Part shown: positions 1-6,488 of the stretch, in pieces
How positions within the stretch are numbered: position 1 is the first letter of the stretch
Layout: the number at the start of each line of letters is the position of its first letter
Assembly (NCBI GenBank): GCA_937983035.1
Contig: CALKAN010000450.1
Coordinates: 1 to 8,738, forward strand
From: an uncultured Paenibacillaceae bacterium
Lineage (GTDB): Bacteria; Bacillota; Bacilli; Paenibacillales; CALAME01
Reading direction: 5' to 3'
DNA length: 8,738 bases
Program-made: the position numbers and the translations under genes
Notes under the pieces: model-generated
The model's database searches: none
Told to the model about the DNA's origin: nothing
Seen by the model: only the letters and a program-made list of their open reading frames with translations

Positions 1-266
1 CAAAGCGGCTCGTATGGCTGCTTGGGGCGGCTGAAGTGATGTTCGGGTTATTATGGCTGATCTATCGAAAAAGACGCACGATATATGTGCTGCAAATGAT
101 CCTGCTTCTTCTGCTCGCGATTGCCGCGGCAGCCGCTGAACCCGGCGCATTCCTTGAGCCGTTTAACCCGATGATGTATAATTTCATCTTGCTCTGCCTG
201 TCTGCTGCAGGATGGATCATGTGCAAAGATGTGCCGACAGCAGCAAATTGCAAAAGGAAGAGATGA
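1..266 (+). CDS. DoxX-like membrane protein, C-terminal part (YndG-like), cut by the left edge
   Basis: This is the 3' end of a gene that begins outside the window. The frame is open from base 3 and ends with TGA at 264-266. The visible 87 residues are very hydrophobic: a first membrane segment around LLGAAEVMFGLLWLIY, a short basic loop (RKRR), a second segment rich in Leu and Ala, an EPGAFLEPFNP loop, and a last segment ending before a basic, soluble tail (CKRKR). The GAAE motif followed by a Pro-rich loop (ending FNP) and a final helix fits the DoxX-like family of small four-helix membrane proteins. The context, directly before a DUF4166 gene and a yndJ-like gene, matches the B. subtilis yndG-yndH-yndJ arrangement, so a YndG-like protein is likely. 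GTG at 36 and ATG at 39 are internal codons, because the frame and the hydrophobic pattern continue upstream of them. Function is unknown. A different small membrane protein remains possible because the N-terminus is not visible. Confidence 0.7.
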   Translation, partial: KRLVWLLGAAEVMFGLLWLIYRKRRTIYVLQMILLLLLAIAAAAAEPGAFLEPFNPMMYNFILLCLSAAGWIMCKDVPTAANCKRKR

Positions 267-272
267 TTGGAC

Positions 273-887
273 ATGTCGATCTATCGTGAAGTGCTGGGAG
301 ACAAATTCGAACAACTGCATCCGATGCTGCAAAAAAGATTCGGTTTTTCTGAAAATAAGCCTTTTGCTGCAAGCGGCGTAATGAAACGGGTGGCTTCAGG
401 AAAGAAATGGCTCTATCCGATTTACTGGGCAGGGACTAAAGTGAAACTGCTGTTTCCTGAACAAGGAACAAATATCGCATTTTCGATCGTAAACACCCCG
501 CAGATCAATGATCACGGGGAAGAAGAGATATATTGGGAACGAACGTTTTATTTTCCGAACAAAATCAGATATTTTCATGCACGAATGAGTTTGGACCGAG
601 AAAAGAACATCGTAAAAGACTACTTGGGCGAACCGGCAGTGCTCTATTCCGATTTGGCGTTTGCTGTGACCGATGACGGCGGTTTGCGCATTTCATCGAA
701 GCGGCAGCGCCTCGTGCTGGGCAAGCTGGAAATTCCGCTGCCTCGACTGCTGCAAGGCCAAGCTGTCGTCACCGAACGGTATGATGAGCAGCATGACGCT
801 GTTCGCATCAAAGTTGAAGTGAAAAATCCAATTCTAGGACTGATCTTTGCTTACGAAGGAGAGTTTGCCTGTCATGCGCACGCTTAA
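273..887 (+). CDS. yndH: DUF4166 domain protein (YndH-like)
   Basis: A soluble protein of 204 residues without signal peptide or membrane segment. It starts with SIYREVLG, then LHPMLQKRFG, a pattern I recognise as the N-terminus of DUF4166 proteins such as B. subtilis YndH. The rest is predicted to be mostly beta strand, ending in a hydrophobic and acidic stretch (LGLIFAYEGEF) typical of this family. The biochemical function is unknown. The start is ambiguous. ATG at 273 gives the family-like N-terminus, but it lies 12 bases after the AAAGGAAG site at 253-260. TTG at 267 is in frame, abuts the preceding TGA at 264-266, and has better spacing (6 bases). The gene follows the DoxX-like gene with almost no gap, and its last 14 bases overlap the yndJ-like gene, so the three are probably translated from one mRNA. 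Confidence 0.82.
   Translation: MSIYREVLGDKFEQLHPMLQKRFGFSENKPFAASGVMKRVASGKKWLYPIYWAGTKVKLLFPEQGTNIAFSIVNTPQINDHGEEEIYWERTFYFPNKIRYFHARMSLDREKNIVKDYLGEPAVLYSDLAFAVTDDGGLRISSKRQRLVLGKLEIPLPRLLQGQAVVTERYDEQHDAVRIKVEVKNPILGLIFAYEGEFACHAHA
856..863 (+). promoter_or_regulatory. Ribosome binding site of the yndJ-like gene
   Basis: The sequence AAGGAGAG lies inside the 3' end of the yndH-like gene, 10 bases before ATG 874. It decides the start in favour of ATG 874 over the upstream in-frame TTG at 847. Confidence 0.75.
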
Positions 888-2568
888 ACTGGCACTGCCG
901 CTTCTCATCTTGTTTGCAGCATCGTTTATATTCGGACAAAATCCGGCCTATTTCCATTTGCTTACCGTTGCACAGGTCATCTACGTGCCGCTGATGATAA
1001 AGCTGGCCGCTGATGCCTCAGGCCGAACGTTCTTCTCCCATCGTTCTGCGCAATATTTGACCGGAGCAGCCGTGCTTTCTGTTTGCGCGCTGCACCTGAT
1101 CCCATCATCCGGCGCTTGGAACATCACGCTGGCCGCCGTCTATCTGATCTATGCGTTTGCGCTCGCCGTATACGGCATTCGCCGTTTTCTGCGCAGAGGT
1201 TTCGTTCATTTGGAGGAAATCAGCATCGAAATCGGCTTCATGTACATCGCTGTCGGGGGACTGTGGTTCTTCGCGCACGTCGCGAATGTGGACACCGGCT
1301 TTTCACCGATCATCACTTGGCTGACCGCGATCCACTTTCACTATGCCGCCTTTTTGCTGCCGGTGTTCGTCGGCTTGTTTGGCAGGCTGCATCAATCGAG
1401 CGCATACCGCCGGGCAGCAGGAGCCGTCATCGCTGCTCCGATATTGTTGGCGCTTGGCATTGCATTTTCAACCTGGCTGGAAATCGGTTCTGTCCTCCTT
1501 TATATTGCCGGCGTTTATACGATGACGCCCCTCATGTGGAAAACGGCATTTCGCCGAAAACTGCAAAAAATATGCCTCATCATCGCATTCGTGTCATTGA
1601 GCGCTTCTTTGCTCTTGTCACTCATGTATGCCGTCGGAAATGCATGGGAGCCGCTGGCAGTATCCATCGGGTTCATGCTGCAATTTCACGGCCTGACAAA
1701 CAGCGTATTATTCGCCTTGTTTGGCGTCCTTGGCTGGATGATGGATGTTCCGCCGCCGAGAGCAAACGTCAAAAGCTTTCCCTTAAGCCGCGTGCGGGGA
1801 AAGCGGGTCATTGGCGAAACGATTTTGCCCGGCATCCAAACCGCGTCAACTGAACAAACGACTGCACGTCATCATGCCGGCAGCGGCACGCGTTCGAACG
1901 ACAATGGCGATGACGCAGAAATAAAAGGTTTGGTCGATGATATGCGCATCTATGAGCCGGATCTGAACTTGAATGCTTTAGCGCCTTCCATCATCGATTT
2001 CTATCAACATACGACGAGTTATCGTCTCAAAGCAGAAGTGCGCTGGAAAAGCTGGTTTAAACCGCTTGCCGCCCTGTACCGCCTGCTCAGCAAACGCGTG
2101 CAGCAAATTCATCTGCCGCTGCGCAGCACGCCGATCGAAATGACGGGAAGCATCGTGCCGATCGACGAAGCGATCGACGGCAGAGTCCGCCCGAGGGCAT
2201 GGGTGCGCAAAGTGAACGATGAAACCGCATTTGTCGCACTTTATTCATGGCACCGTTCAGAAGACAACACTTATATGAACATCGCGCTGCCTTTGCCCAA
2301 ATCAGCAATGATTGGCATCTTGGAACTCCGGCAGCAAGGGCGCGCATTGCAGCTTTCCAGCATTCCTGAAAAAGCAGACGGCCGATCCGATGCCGGAATC
2401 TATCTTGCATGGGGCAATGTTTTGACCGCGCTGCCGCTCCAAGAAACATTCCTCATTGAAGAAACAAGCGAAGGCAAACTTCGCGCCCATCATCGCATGT
2501 GGATATTTTCCGTTCCTTTTCTTGACATTGAGTATGAGATTTGGCATAAGAGCTTGGATCAGCCTTAA
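874..2568 (+). CDS. yndJ: YndJ-like polytopic membrane protein with C-terminal soluble domain
   Basis: A 564-residue protein in two parts. Residues 1 to about 290 hold roughly nine or ten hydrophobic membrane segments with short loops. Within them are histidine-bearing motifs, HFHYAAFLLP at about 154-163 and QFHGLTNSVLF near 270-280, which I take as YndJ family hallmarks. A polar linker (about 300-355, rich in Thr, Ser, Asn, Asp and His) leads to a soluble domain of about 200 residues that resembles DUF4166. The arrangement and length fit B. subtilis YndJ, whose function is unknown. The start is ATG 874, served by AAGGAGAG at 856-863 with 10 bases of spacing. The in-frame TTG at 847 lacks a ribosome binding site. 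The gene overlaps the upstream DUF4166 gene by 14 bases, indicating translational coupling. The intramembrane His residues could bind a metal or haem, but that is speculation. Confidence 0.85.
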   Translation: MRTLKLALPLLILFAASFIFGQNPAYFHLLTVAQVIYVPLMIKLAADASGRTFFSHRSAQYLTGAAVLSVCALHLIPSSGAWNITLAAVYLIYAFALAVYGIRRFLRRGFVHLEEISIEIGFMYIAVGGLWFFAHVANVDTGFSPIITWLTAIHFHYAAFLLPVFVGLFGRLHQSSAYRRAAGAVIAAPILLALGIAFSTWLEIGSVLLYIAGVYTMTPLMWKTAFRRKLQKICLIIAFVSLSASLLLSLMYAVGNAWEPLAVSIGFMLQFHGLTNSVLFALFGVLGWMMDVPPPRANVKSFPLSRVRGKRVIGETILPGIQTASTEQTTARHHAGSGTRSNDNGDDAEIKGLVDDMRIYEPDLNLNALAPSIIDFYQHTTSYRLKAEVRWKSWFKPLAALYRLLSKRVQQIHLPLRSTPIEMTGSIVPIDEAIDGRVRPRAWVRKVNDETAFVALYSWHRSEDNTYMNIALPLPKSAMIGILELRQQGRALQLSSIPEKADGRSDAGIYLAWGNVLTALPLQETFLIEETSEGKLRAHHRMWIFSVPFLDIEYEIWHKSLDQP

Positions 2569-2569
2569 A

Positions 2570-2591
2570 CATGGCAGATTTCCATGCTTTT
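2570..2591 (+). terminator. Weak hairpin between convergent genes
   Basis: CATGG at 2570-2574 can pair with CCATG at 2582-2586 around a 7-base loop, followed by C and four T. It sits in the 21-base space between the stop codons of the yndJ-like gene and the minus-strand propeller gene, where a terminator is expected. The stem has only 5 pairs and the T run is short, so it may be a weak terminator or chance. Confidence 0.28.
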
Positions 2592-3849
2592 AATCCGTTG
2601 AGCTCGAAAGCATAAATTCCAGCGACGTGCAGTAATTCGTATATTGAACATATTTGCCTTTCATCCAAAACAGCAGAGCCGGCCAATTCCTTTCGCTGCC
2701 TGCGCCCCGGCTCATAAACGGGCGCGCTAGCACTTCGGATTCCGAAGCTGCCAGAACGTCGGATTGCCACGAGCGGCCGCCGTCTTCCGTCCGCCAATGT
2801 TCAAGACTGAAGCCGCCTTCTGCATGCCGCGACAAATACACGTGGTCCGGATTGCGATGATCAAGAATGATCCCTGCTGAATAACAAGGCTCAGTTTCTT
2901 CTTTGCCTGCAGAGGTTTGCGGAAACCACGGCCCGGCGGCCGTCATTTCATTCGTCAGCCACTTTTGACCATCGAAGCGGCTGTAATAATAGCGGTGATC
3001 CGTTTTCGACTCGAATACGGCATAGACGATGACCGGAAATCCGCTTTCATCCAATGCAATGTCCCATATCCAGCTCGCACGGGATGCTTTCTTTCCGTCG
3101 AAAACCGTTTCGGCTTCAGCGGCCTTGAGCGGCAAAGCATCCAACGGTTTAATCGCTGCGCCGGTTGCATCCGTCAACTCGCCTCTGCGGCAGCAAGCAT
3201 AATAGATGCTGTTCGTCGGTTCCACATGGGGATGCCCGTCAGTAAAGGCAAAATGGATCGCGTCTTTGTTGTTTGAAACATAGCGGATGTAAGGCCGGTG
3301 CCCTTGATCTTCGATCAGCGTGCGCGCAGGCAACCACATATTTCGTTCCAAATTGGCGCACACACTGAAGTTTGGTTTGAAATTTCCTCCCCGCCAGAAC
3401 AAATAAAACCGCTTCTCATCGCTTAAATAGACGGGCGTCGGGTACGTATAACCTTTGTTGCCGGGCGCATTGACTGGAACAGTTTGTTCTTGGCCCAAAG
3501 AATAAATGTCTTCCGCACGTTCAGTCGTGCGATAATACATGGCAGATCCGTTGTGCGCGGAATAAAATACCGTGATTCGCCCCCCTTCATCAATATAAAG
3601 AGACGGATTCGCATGGTCGTCTCGCTGCAGCTTCTCCCTGACAATCATTTCTTCCACAAGACCGCTCTGATGATCGTAATAACCTAATTTCACGTCTCCT
3701 TTTGACGTGATCCAGCCCGCATAAGTTCTTTCATATTTTCCTTTGAAATAAAGCGCCCGCGGGTCAGCAAAAAAACACCACGCCCCGTCCAGCGCAAACG
3801 TTCCAGAACTTCGTCTGCCGCTCGTTTCCTGTTTTGCTTGCATTACCAT
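2590..3849 (-). CDS. BNR_4-type beta-propeller protein, putative intracellular polysaccharide lyase-like enzyme
   Basis: A 419-residue protein with no signal peptide. It looks like a BNR repeat protein of the BNR_4 kind, with recurring strand-rich blocks and one clear Asp-box (TEDGGRSW, about 354-361), consistent with a beta-propeller. Near the N-terminus is a DDHANPSL block (His about 79), then YSAHNG (His about 99), YTYP (134-137), FYLFWRGG (Arg about 153) and FTDGHPH (202-208). From memory, two histidines about 20 residues apart plus a Tyr and an Arg form the active site in beta-propeller lyases acting on uronate polysaccharides (ulvan lyase and related families). A lyase role is therefore plausible but unproven; a glycosidase or carbohydrate-binding role is also possible. 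ATG 3849 is chosen because GGAGGTGGG at 3857-3865 precedes it with 7 bases of spacing. ATG 3870 lies upstream of that site, and ATG 3843 is 13 bases away from it. The gene is last in a minus-strand series after an esterase gene. Confidence 0.78.
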   Translation of the reverse strand: MVMQAKQETSGRRSSGTFALDGAWCFFADPRALYFKGKYERTYAGWITSKGDVKLGYYDHQSGLVEEMIVREKLQRDDHANPSLYIDEGGRITVFYSAHNGSAMYYRTTERAEDIYSLGQEQTVPVNAPGNKGYTYPTPVYLSDEKRFYLFWRGGNFKPNFSVCANLERNMWLPARTLIEDQGHRPYIRYVSNNKDAIHFAFTDGHPHVEPTNSIYYACCRRGELTDATGAAIKPLDALPLKAAEAETVFDGKKASRASWIWDIALDESGFPVIVYAVFESKTDHRYYYSRFDGQKWLTNEMTAAGPWFPQTSAGKEETEPCYSAGIILDHRNPDHVYLSRHAEGGFSLEHWRTEDGGRSWQSDVLAASESEVLARPFMSRGAGSERNWPALLFWMKGKYVQYTNYCTSLEFMLSSSTD

Positions 3850-3893
3850 GATCCATCCCACCTCCAGCATTCATTGATCCGGAATCTTTCCAT
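3843..3893 (-). CDS. Possible 16-codon upstream ORF before the propeller gene
   Basis: On the minus strand ATG at 3893 opens a 16-residue frame (MERFRINECWRWDGSW) ending in TAA at 3845-3843. An AAGGA sits 7 to 8 bases before its ATG. Its stop overlaps the in-frame ATG 3843 of the propeller gene as TAATG, the classic arrangement of translational coupling, and it runs through the propeller gene's ribosome binding site. The same frame is open further upstream to a TGA near 3980, but without an ATG. It could be a leader peptide, a coupling device or chance; nothing in the peptide is recognisable. Confidence 0.2.
   Translation of the reverse strand: MERFRINECWRWDGSW
3857..3865 (-). promoter_or_regulatory. 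Ribosome binding site of the propeller gene
   Basis: On the minus strand the sequence reads GGAGGTGGG, an almost ideal Shine-Dalgarno site, 7 bases before ATG 3849. It lies inside the longer frame that would begin at ATG 3870, which argues against that longer start. Confidence 0.7.
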
Positions 3894-3979
3894 GTCCAAT
3901 TCCTTCACATGCCCAAACGCTGCTCTAGTGCCGGATGATTGTGCGGAAGTTTGGACAAATTGTTCGTTAAGTTTCCAGC

Positions 3980-4780
3980 TTATTCAGCAGCTGACAGGAC
4001 AAATTCTTCTTGCAAAAACTGTTCAATGTAAGCTAAACATTGCTTTTGCGCCTCGGTTTGCACGCCGTAGCCAAATCCGTGTTTGACACCCGGCAGCGTA
4101 TGCATGACAGAAATGTTCCCCGACTCTTTCCATTTCTCATGCAGTTCTTTCACGACATCGAGCGGAGTCGTTTGATCTTCTTCTCCTTGCAGCAAAAGCA
4201 GCGGCGGTTCTCCCCCCTTCACCCGCTGAATCGGCGATGCTTGCGCGTACGCTTCTTTCTTATCTTCACGTGATCCTCCCATAAAAATAGGAACAAATTT
4301 ACGCTCCAACGCCATCGTCGTTACTGGGCAATAACAAACAACGGCATGCGGGCGCGTATCTGTCAATAGCAGTTCAGGCGTCCGCCCAAGCGGATCATCG
4401 GCGCCGATCGTTGCCAACATCAAACAGAGGTGACCGCCGGCCGAAGAGCCGACAACAATAATGCGATCCGGACGATACCCATACGATTCGGCTTTCTGTT
4501 TCACGTGCTGCATTGCCAAACGCACGTCTTCAATTTGGGCAGGATAAATGTGATCAGGCGCCAGCCTGTAACTCACTGTTGCAGCCGCATACCCTAATGA
4601 CGCAAAATGCGCGGCAACCGGATGCCAACTCTCCTTGCTTCCGCCCACGAAACCGCCTCCATGAATAAACAAAAGACAAGCGTCCCGAGAAATTTTGCGC
4701 GGCAAGAAGAAATCAATTTTCCGATGTTCTGCCTCTTTGTCACTGTAAGCATGTTGAACGAGAGTCCACTTCGTCGTCAT
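3980..4780 (-). CDS. Alpha/beta-hydrolase, acetyl-esterase/lipase type (fold-3, BD-FAE-like)
   Basis: A 266-residue cytoplasmic serine hydrolase, full length for the family. Visible motifs are the oxyanion-hole HGGGF (about 40-44), SYRLAP (70-75), the nucleophile elbow GSSAGG (Ser about 113), the acid residue in GEEDQTTP (Asp about 202) and the catalytic His in VKHGFG (about 234). These assign it to the Aes/BD-FAE-like group, whose members remove acetyl or feruloyl groups from sugars or hydrolyse small esters. The true substrate is unknown. ATG 4780 is preferred because GAGGAG precedes it with 10 bases of spacing. The upstream ATG 4816 overlaps a TATAAT element and has a poor ribosome binding site. 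The gene lies between a sugar-binding lipoprotein gene and a putative glycan lyase gene on the same strand, so removal of acyl groups from a glycan is a reasonable inference. Confidence 0.85.
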   Translation of the reverse strand: MTTKWTLVQHAYSDKEAEHRKIDFFLPRKISRDACLLFIHGGGFVGGSKESWHPVAAHFASLGYAAATVSYRLAPDHIYPAQIEDVRLAMQHVKQKAESYGYRPDRIIVVGSSAGGHLCLMLATIGADDPLGRTPELLLTDTRPHAVVCYCPVTTMALERKFVPIFMGGSREDKKEAYAQASPIQRVKGGEPPLLLLQGEEDQTTPLDVVKELHEKWKESGNISVMHTLPGVKHGFGYGVQTEAQKQCLAYIEQFLQEEFVLSAAE

Positions 4781-4814
4781 CGCTTGCACACTCCTCTTTC
4801 CAATCTTTTCTTCC

Positions 4815-4820
4815 ATTATA
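4815..4820 (-). promoter_or_regulatory. Possible -10 element for the esterase gene
   Basis: The minus strand reads TATAAT, a perfect -10 hexamer, about 35 bases before the chosen esterase start. I see no good -35 hexamer at 16 to 18 bases upstream (GCCGAA or neighbours), so the promoter is doubtful. If used, transcription would begin downstream of ATG 4816, which supports ATG 4780 as the start. It follows directly on the terminator-like hairpin. Confidence 0.3.
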
Positions 4821-4845
4821 CTCCATCACTTGCTGCCTTCGGCAT

Positions 4846-4891
4846 GAAAAGAAAAAGAAGGAACCTGCGGCACGGCTGACGTGCAGGTCCC
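4846..4891 (-). terminator. Probable Rho-independent terminator after the solute-binding protein gene
   Basis: On the minus strand a GGGACCTGCAC arm pairs with a GTGCCGCAGGTTCC arm around a GTCAGCC loop: inner GCAC/GTGC and outer ACCT/AGGT plus GG/CC, with a small bulge and one mismatch. The hairpin spans about 4860-4891. It is followed by a T-rich tract (CTTCTTTTTCTTTTC) at about 4846-4859. It lies some 20 bases after the stop codon of the lipoprotein gene. The imperfect stem suggests partial rather than complete termination before the esterase gene. Confidence 0.55.
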
Positions 4892-4911
4892 TGTTCGCAC
4901 AAAACACAAGT

Positions 4912-6273
4912 TTATTCAGCTGCAATCGCCTCAGCGATAGCTTTGTCCGCTTCCTCTTTCGCTTCTCTCAGCGCAGTATTAATATCTTTCTGGGCGGTGA
5001 TGACTTCTTCGTATTTTCGTCTCAAGATTGGCTCGGCGATGGAGCGGTACGGCGAAATCGGCATCGGATCCGCGTATTTCTTCGGCAGCAGAGCATTGAT
5101 GTTCTTGCCGTTGTAATAAGGAACGTTCATGCCAAACTCTTCAATGAATCCGGTATCTTTTAATACAGGCATGATCCCCTCTCTGGCCAAATGATATTGA
5201 TAACCTTCCGATGTCATAAACGCCGTCACTTGGAAGGCGATGTCTTTATGTTCCGTCATGTTCGTAATATAAAAATAGGTCGGATACGACTGAGGCCCGA
5301 TGTCAGGCTGATCTGCGTAAACCGGATGCGTAGCCACATCCCAGTTAATCGTATCTTTAAATCTGACAGCGCCTAACGTGGACAAGCCGATAAATGCCGC
5401 GGTCGTTTGATCTTTGTCAAACGTAGCAAGCTGCGGGCCGTAAGATGCCTGCCCTGCAGGGAACAAAATGCCGTTCGCTTCGTATATTTTCGTATACGTT
5501 TCCAGCATGCGCTTAAACAGATCGGTTTCAAACGTCGTTTGATTCGTTTCCGGATCGATATAAGGAACAGACAGAGCATTCAAACGGAAAGAGTGCGTTG
5601 GAGAAATAATTAATCCTCTGTAGTCCACCCCGTCTTCCGTGCGTGACATCGTCTCCGCCATCTGGTAAACTTCTTCCCACGTCATGTCATCTGCAGGATA
5701 TTCGACGCCGAAGCGGTCAAACAGATCGCGGTTGTAATACATCGTATTCGTCGTTGTAAATACGGGCAGGCCGTAGATGCCGCCTCCGGAAAACATCCGC
5801 TGAATTTCTATCGTGGTCGGCTCCAGCACGTTTAAATCGAAATCATACTTACTGATTAATTCCGAAATATCAAACTGCATGTCGTATTTAAGCAGCGTAT
5901 CCGGCGTCATGCCGCTGGAGTTAAACAAAATATCGATCGTTTCGCCGATGGTCACCATCGTCTCCAATTGACTGCCTGATTCATAAAGAATAAACTTGGG
6001 AGTGACATGCGGAAATTGCGTCTGGATCGGTCCGCCGATCACTTCCATGAAATGTTCTTCAGTGGCAAAGTCGCCGGAAGTCGAATAAAACACAAGCTCA
6101 ACAGGATCTAAATTTTCTTCCTTCGCTTGCTCGGCCGTGTTGTTATCACCTGACGGCCTTTGTTCAGCCGGGGTTGGAACGTTTGAAGATGCGTTCTCCA
6201 CATCCGAGCTTGAACAGCCTGCAGCAACCGCTGCTGCAAGCACCATGAATGCGATTACAAATTTTCTGAACAT
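4912..6273 (-). CDS. Extracellular solute-binding lipoprotein, carbohydrate type (family 1)
   Basis: A 453-residue lipoprotein. Residues 1-20 form a lipoprotein signal peptide: basic MFRK, a hydrophobic core, then AAVAAGC with the lipidated Cys at position 20. A Ser/Asn/Glu/Thr-rich linker follows. The mature part reads like a family 1 substrate-binding protein of ABC sugar importers: ELVFYST at the first strand, GLPVFTTTNTMYYNRDLFDRFG in the middle (a hallmark hinge region), then MTWEEVYQMAE, and a C-terminal helical tail (INTALREAKEEADKAI). The sugar cannot be read from sequence. The start is ATG 6273, with AAAGGAG 9 bases upstream; the longer frame to 6375 adds a charged stretch that would bury the signal peptide. 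No permease or ATPase gene lies in the window, so its membrane partners must be elsewhere. It is divergent from the AraC-type regulator, which probably controls it. Confidence 0.87.
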   Translation of the reverse strand: MFRKFVIAFMVLAAAVAAGCSSSDVENASSNVPTPAEQRPSGDNNTAEQAKEENLDPVELVFYSTSGDFATEEHFMEVIGGPIQTQFPHVTPKFILYESGSQLETMVTIGETIDILFNSSGMTPDTLLKYDMQFDISELISKYDFDLNVLEPTTIEIQRMFSGGGIYGLPVFTTTNTMYYNRDLFDRFGVEYPADDMTWEEVYQMAETMSRTEDGVDYRGLIISPTHSFRLNALSVPYIDPETNQTTFETDLFKRMLETYTKIYEANGILFPAGQASYGPQLATFDKDQTTAAFIGLSTLGAVRFKDTINWDVATHPVYADQPDIGPQSYPTYFYITNMTEHKDIAFQVTAFMTSEGYQYHLAREGIMPVLKDTGFIEEFGMNVPYYNGKNINALLPKKYADPMPISPYRSIAEPILRRKYEEVITAQKDINTALREAKEEADKAIAEAIAAE

Positions 6274-6282
6274 CAATGACAA

Positions 6283-6289
6283 CTCCTTT
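6283..6289 (-). promoter_or_regulatory. Ribosome binding site of the solute-binding protein gene
   Basis: The minus strand reads AAAGGAG, 9 bases before ATG 6273. Together with the lipoprotein signal peptide that begins at this ATG, it fixes the start and rejects the longer open frame to 6375. Confidence 0.75.
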
Positions 6290-6391
6290 CTCCTCTCAAA
6301 TCGGTTTGACGTCCCTGTAACAGGCTTGATTCGGCGCTGACGCCATTTTGTCTTATCATCTTTCCTCATTCGCATTGCCGGCAGTCGTGTC

Positions 6392-6419
6392 AGTATAGAT
6401 AAGATACCATAAATGAAAG
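6392..6419 (-). promoter_or_regulatory. Candidate promoter of the solute-binding protein gene, with a cre-like half site
   Basis: On the minus strand CTTTCA (6419-6414) and TATACT (6397-6392) are separated by 16 bases, a reasonable sigma-A type promoter giving a leader of about 110 bases. On the + strand TGAAAGCG at 6414-6421 matches the first eight positions of the CcpA cre consensus (TGWAANCG), but the second half fits poorly. GTAT and ATAC arms 7 bases apart at 6393-6407 cover the -10 region and could be part of an operator. Confidence 0.33.
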
Positions 6420-6429
6420 CGCCGTAGTT

Positions 6430-6460
6430 TTGTTTTTTTATGATAATATGTTGTTAAAAT
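6430..6460 (+). promoter_or_regulatory. Candidate promoter of the araC-family gene
   Basis: TTGTTT at 6430-6435 and TAAAAT at 6455-6460 lie in a very AT-rich stretch before the regulator gene. The 19-base spacer is long, and TGATAAT at 6442-6448 is an alternative -10. The start codon follows about 28 bases after TAAAAT. Confidence 0.3.
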
Positions 6461-6488
6461 ACGATTTCATGCAAAAGCGGGGATCGAA

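Noticed and set aside
847..873. TTG 847 as start of the yndJ-like protein.
   Set aside because: No ribosome binding site precedes it, and the AAGGAGAG site lies between it and ATG 874.
1083..1853. A 256-codon open frame on the + strand inside the yndJ-like gene.
   Set aside because: It is a shifted frame within a gene with clear membrane-protein coding character, its protein is Arg-, His- and Cys-rich without any domain, and it has no ribosome binding site.
3871..3979. A possible separate promoter for the propeller gene in the 109-base gap after the esterase gene.
   Set aside because: TTGTCC could serve as a -35, but no -10 lies at the right distance, so co-transcription with the esterase gene is the simpler reading.
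5373..5613. Overlapping frames of 68 codons on both strands inside the solute-binding protein gene.
   Set aside because: They are shadows of the coding frame, rich in Arg and Lys, without a start site or domain.
6314..6324. Small inverted repeat CCTGTAACAGG in the leader of the solute-binding protein gene.
   Set aside because: Arms of five bases with a single central base cannot form a stable RNA hairpin, and no second copy was seen nearby, so it is not listed as a regulatory site.
6274..6375. N-terminal extension of the solute-binding protein up to ATG 6375.
   Set aside because: The extension is charged and would precede the lipoprotein signal peptide. AAAGGAG and ATG 6273 give a perfect signal peptide start instead.
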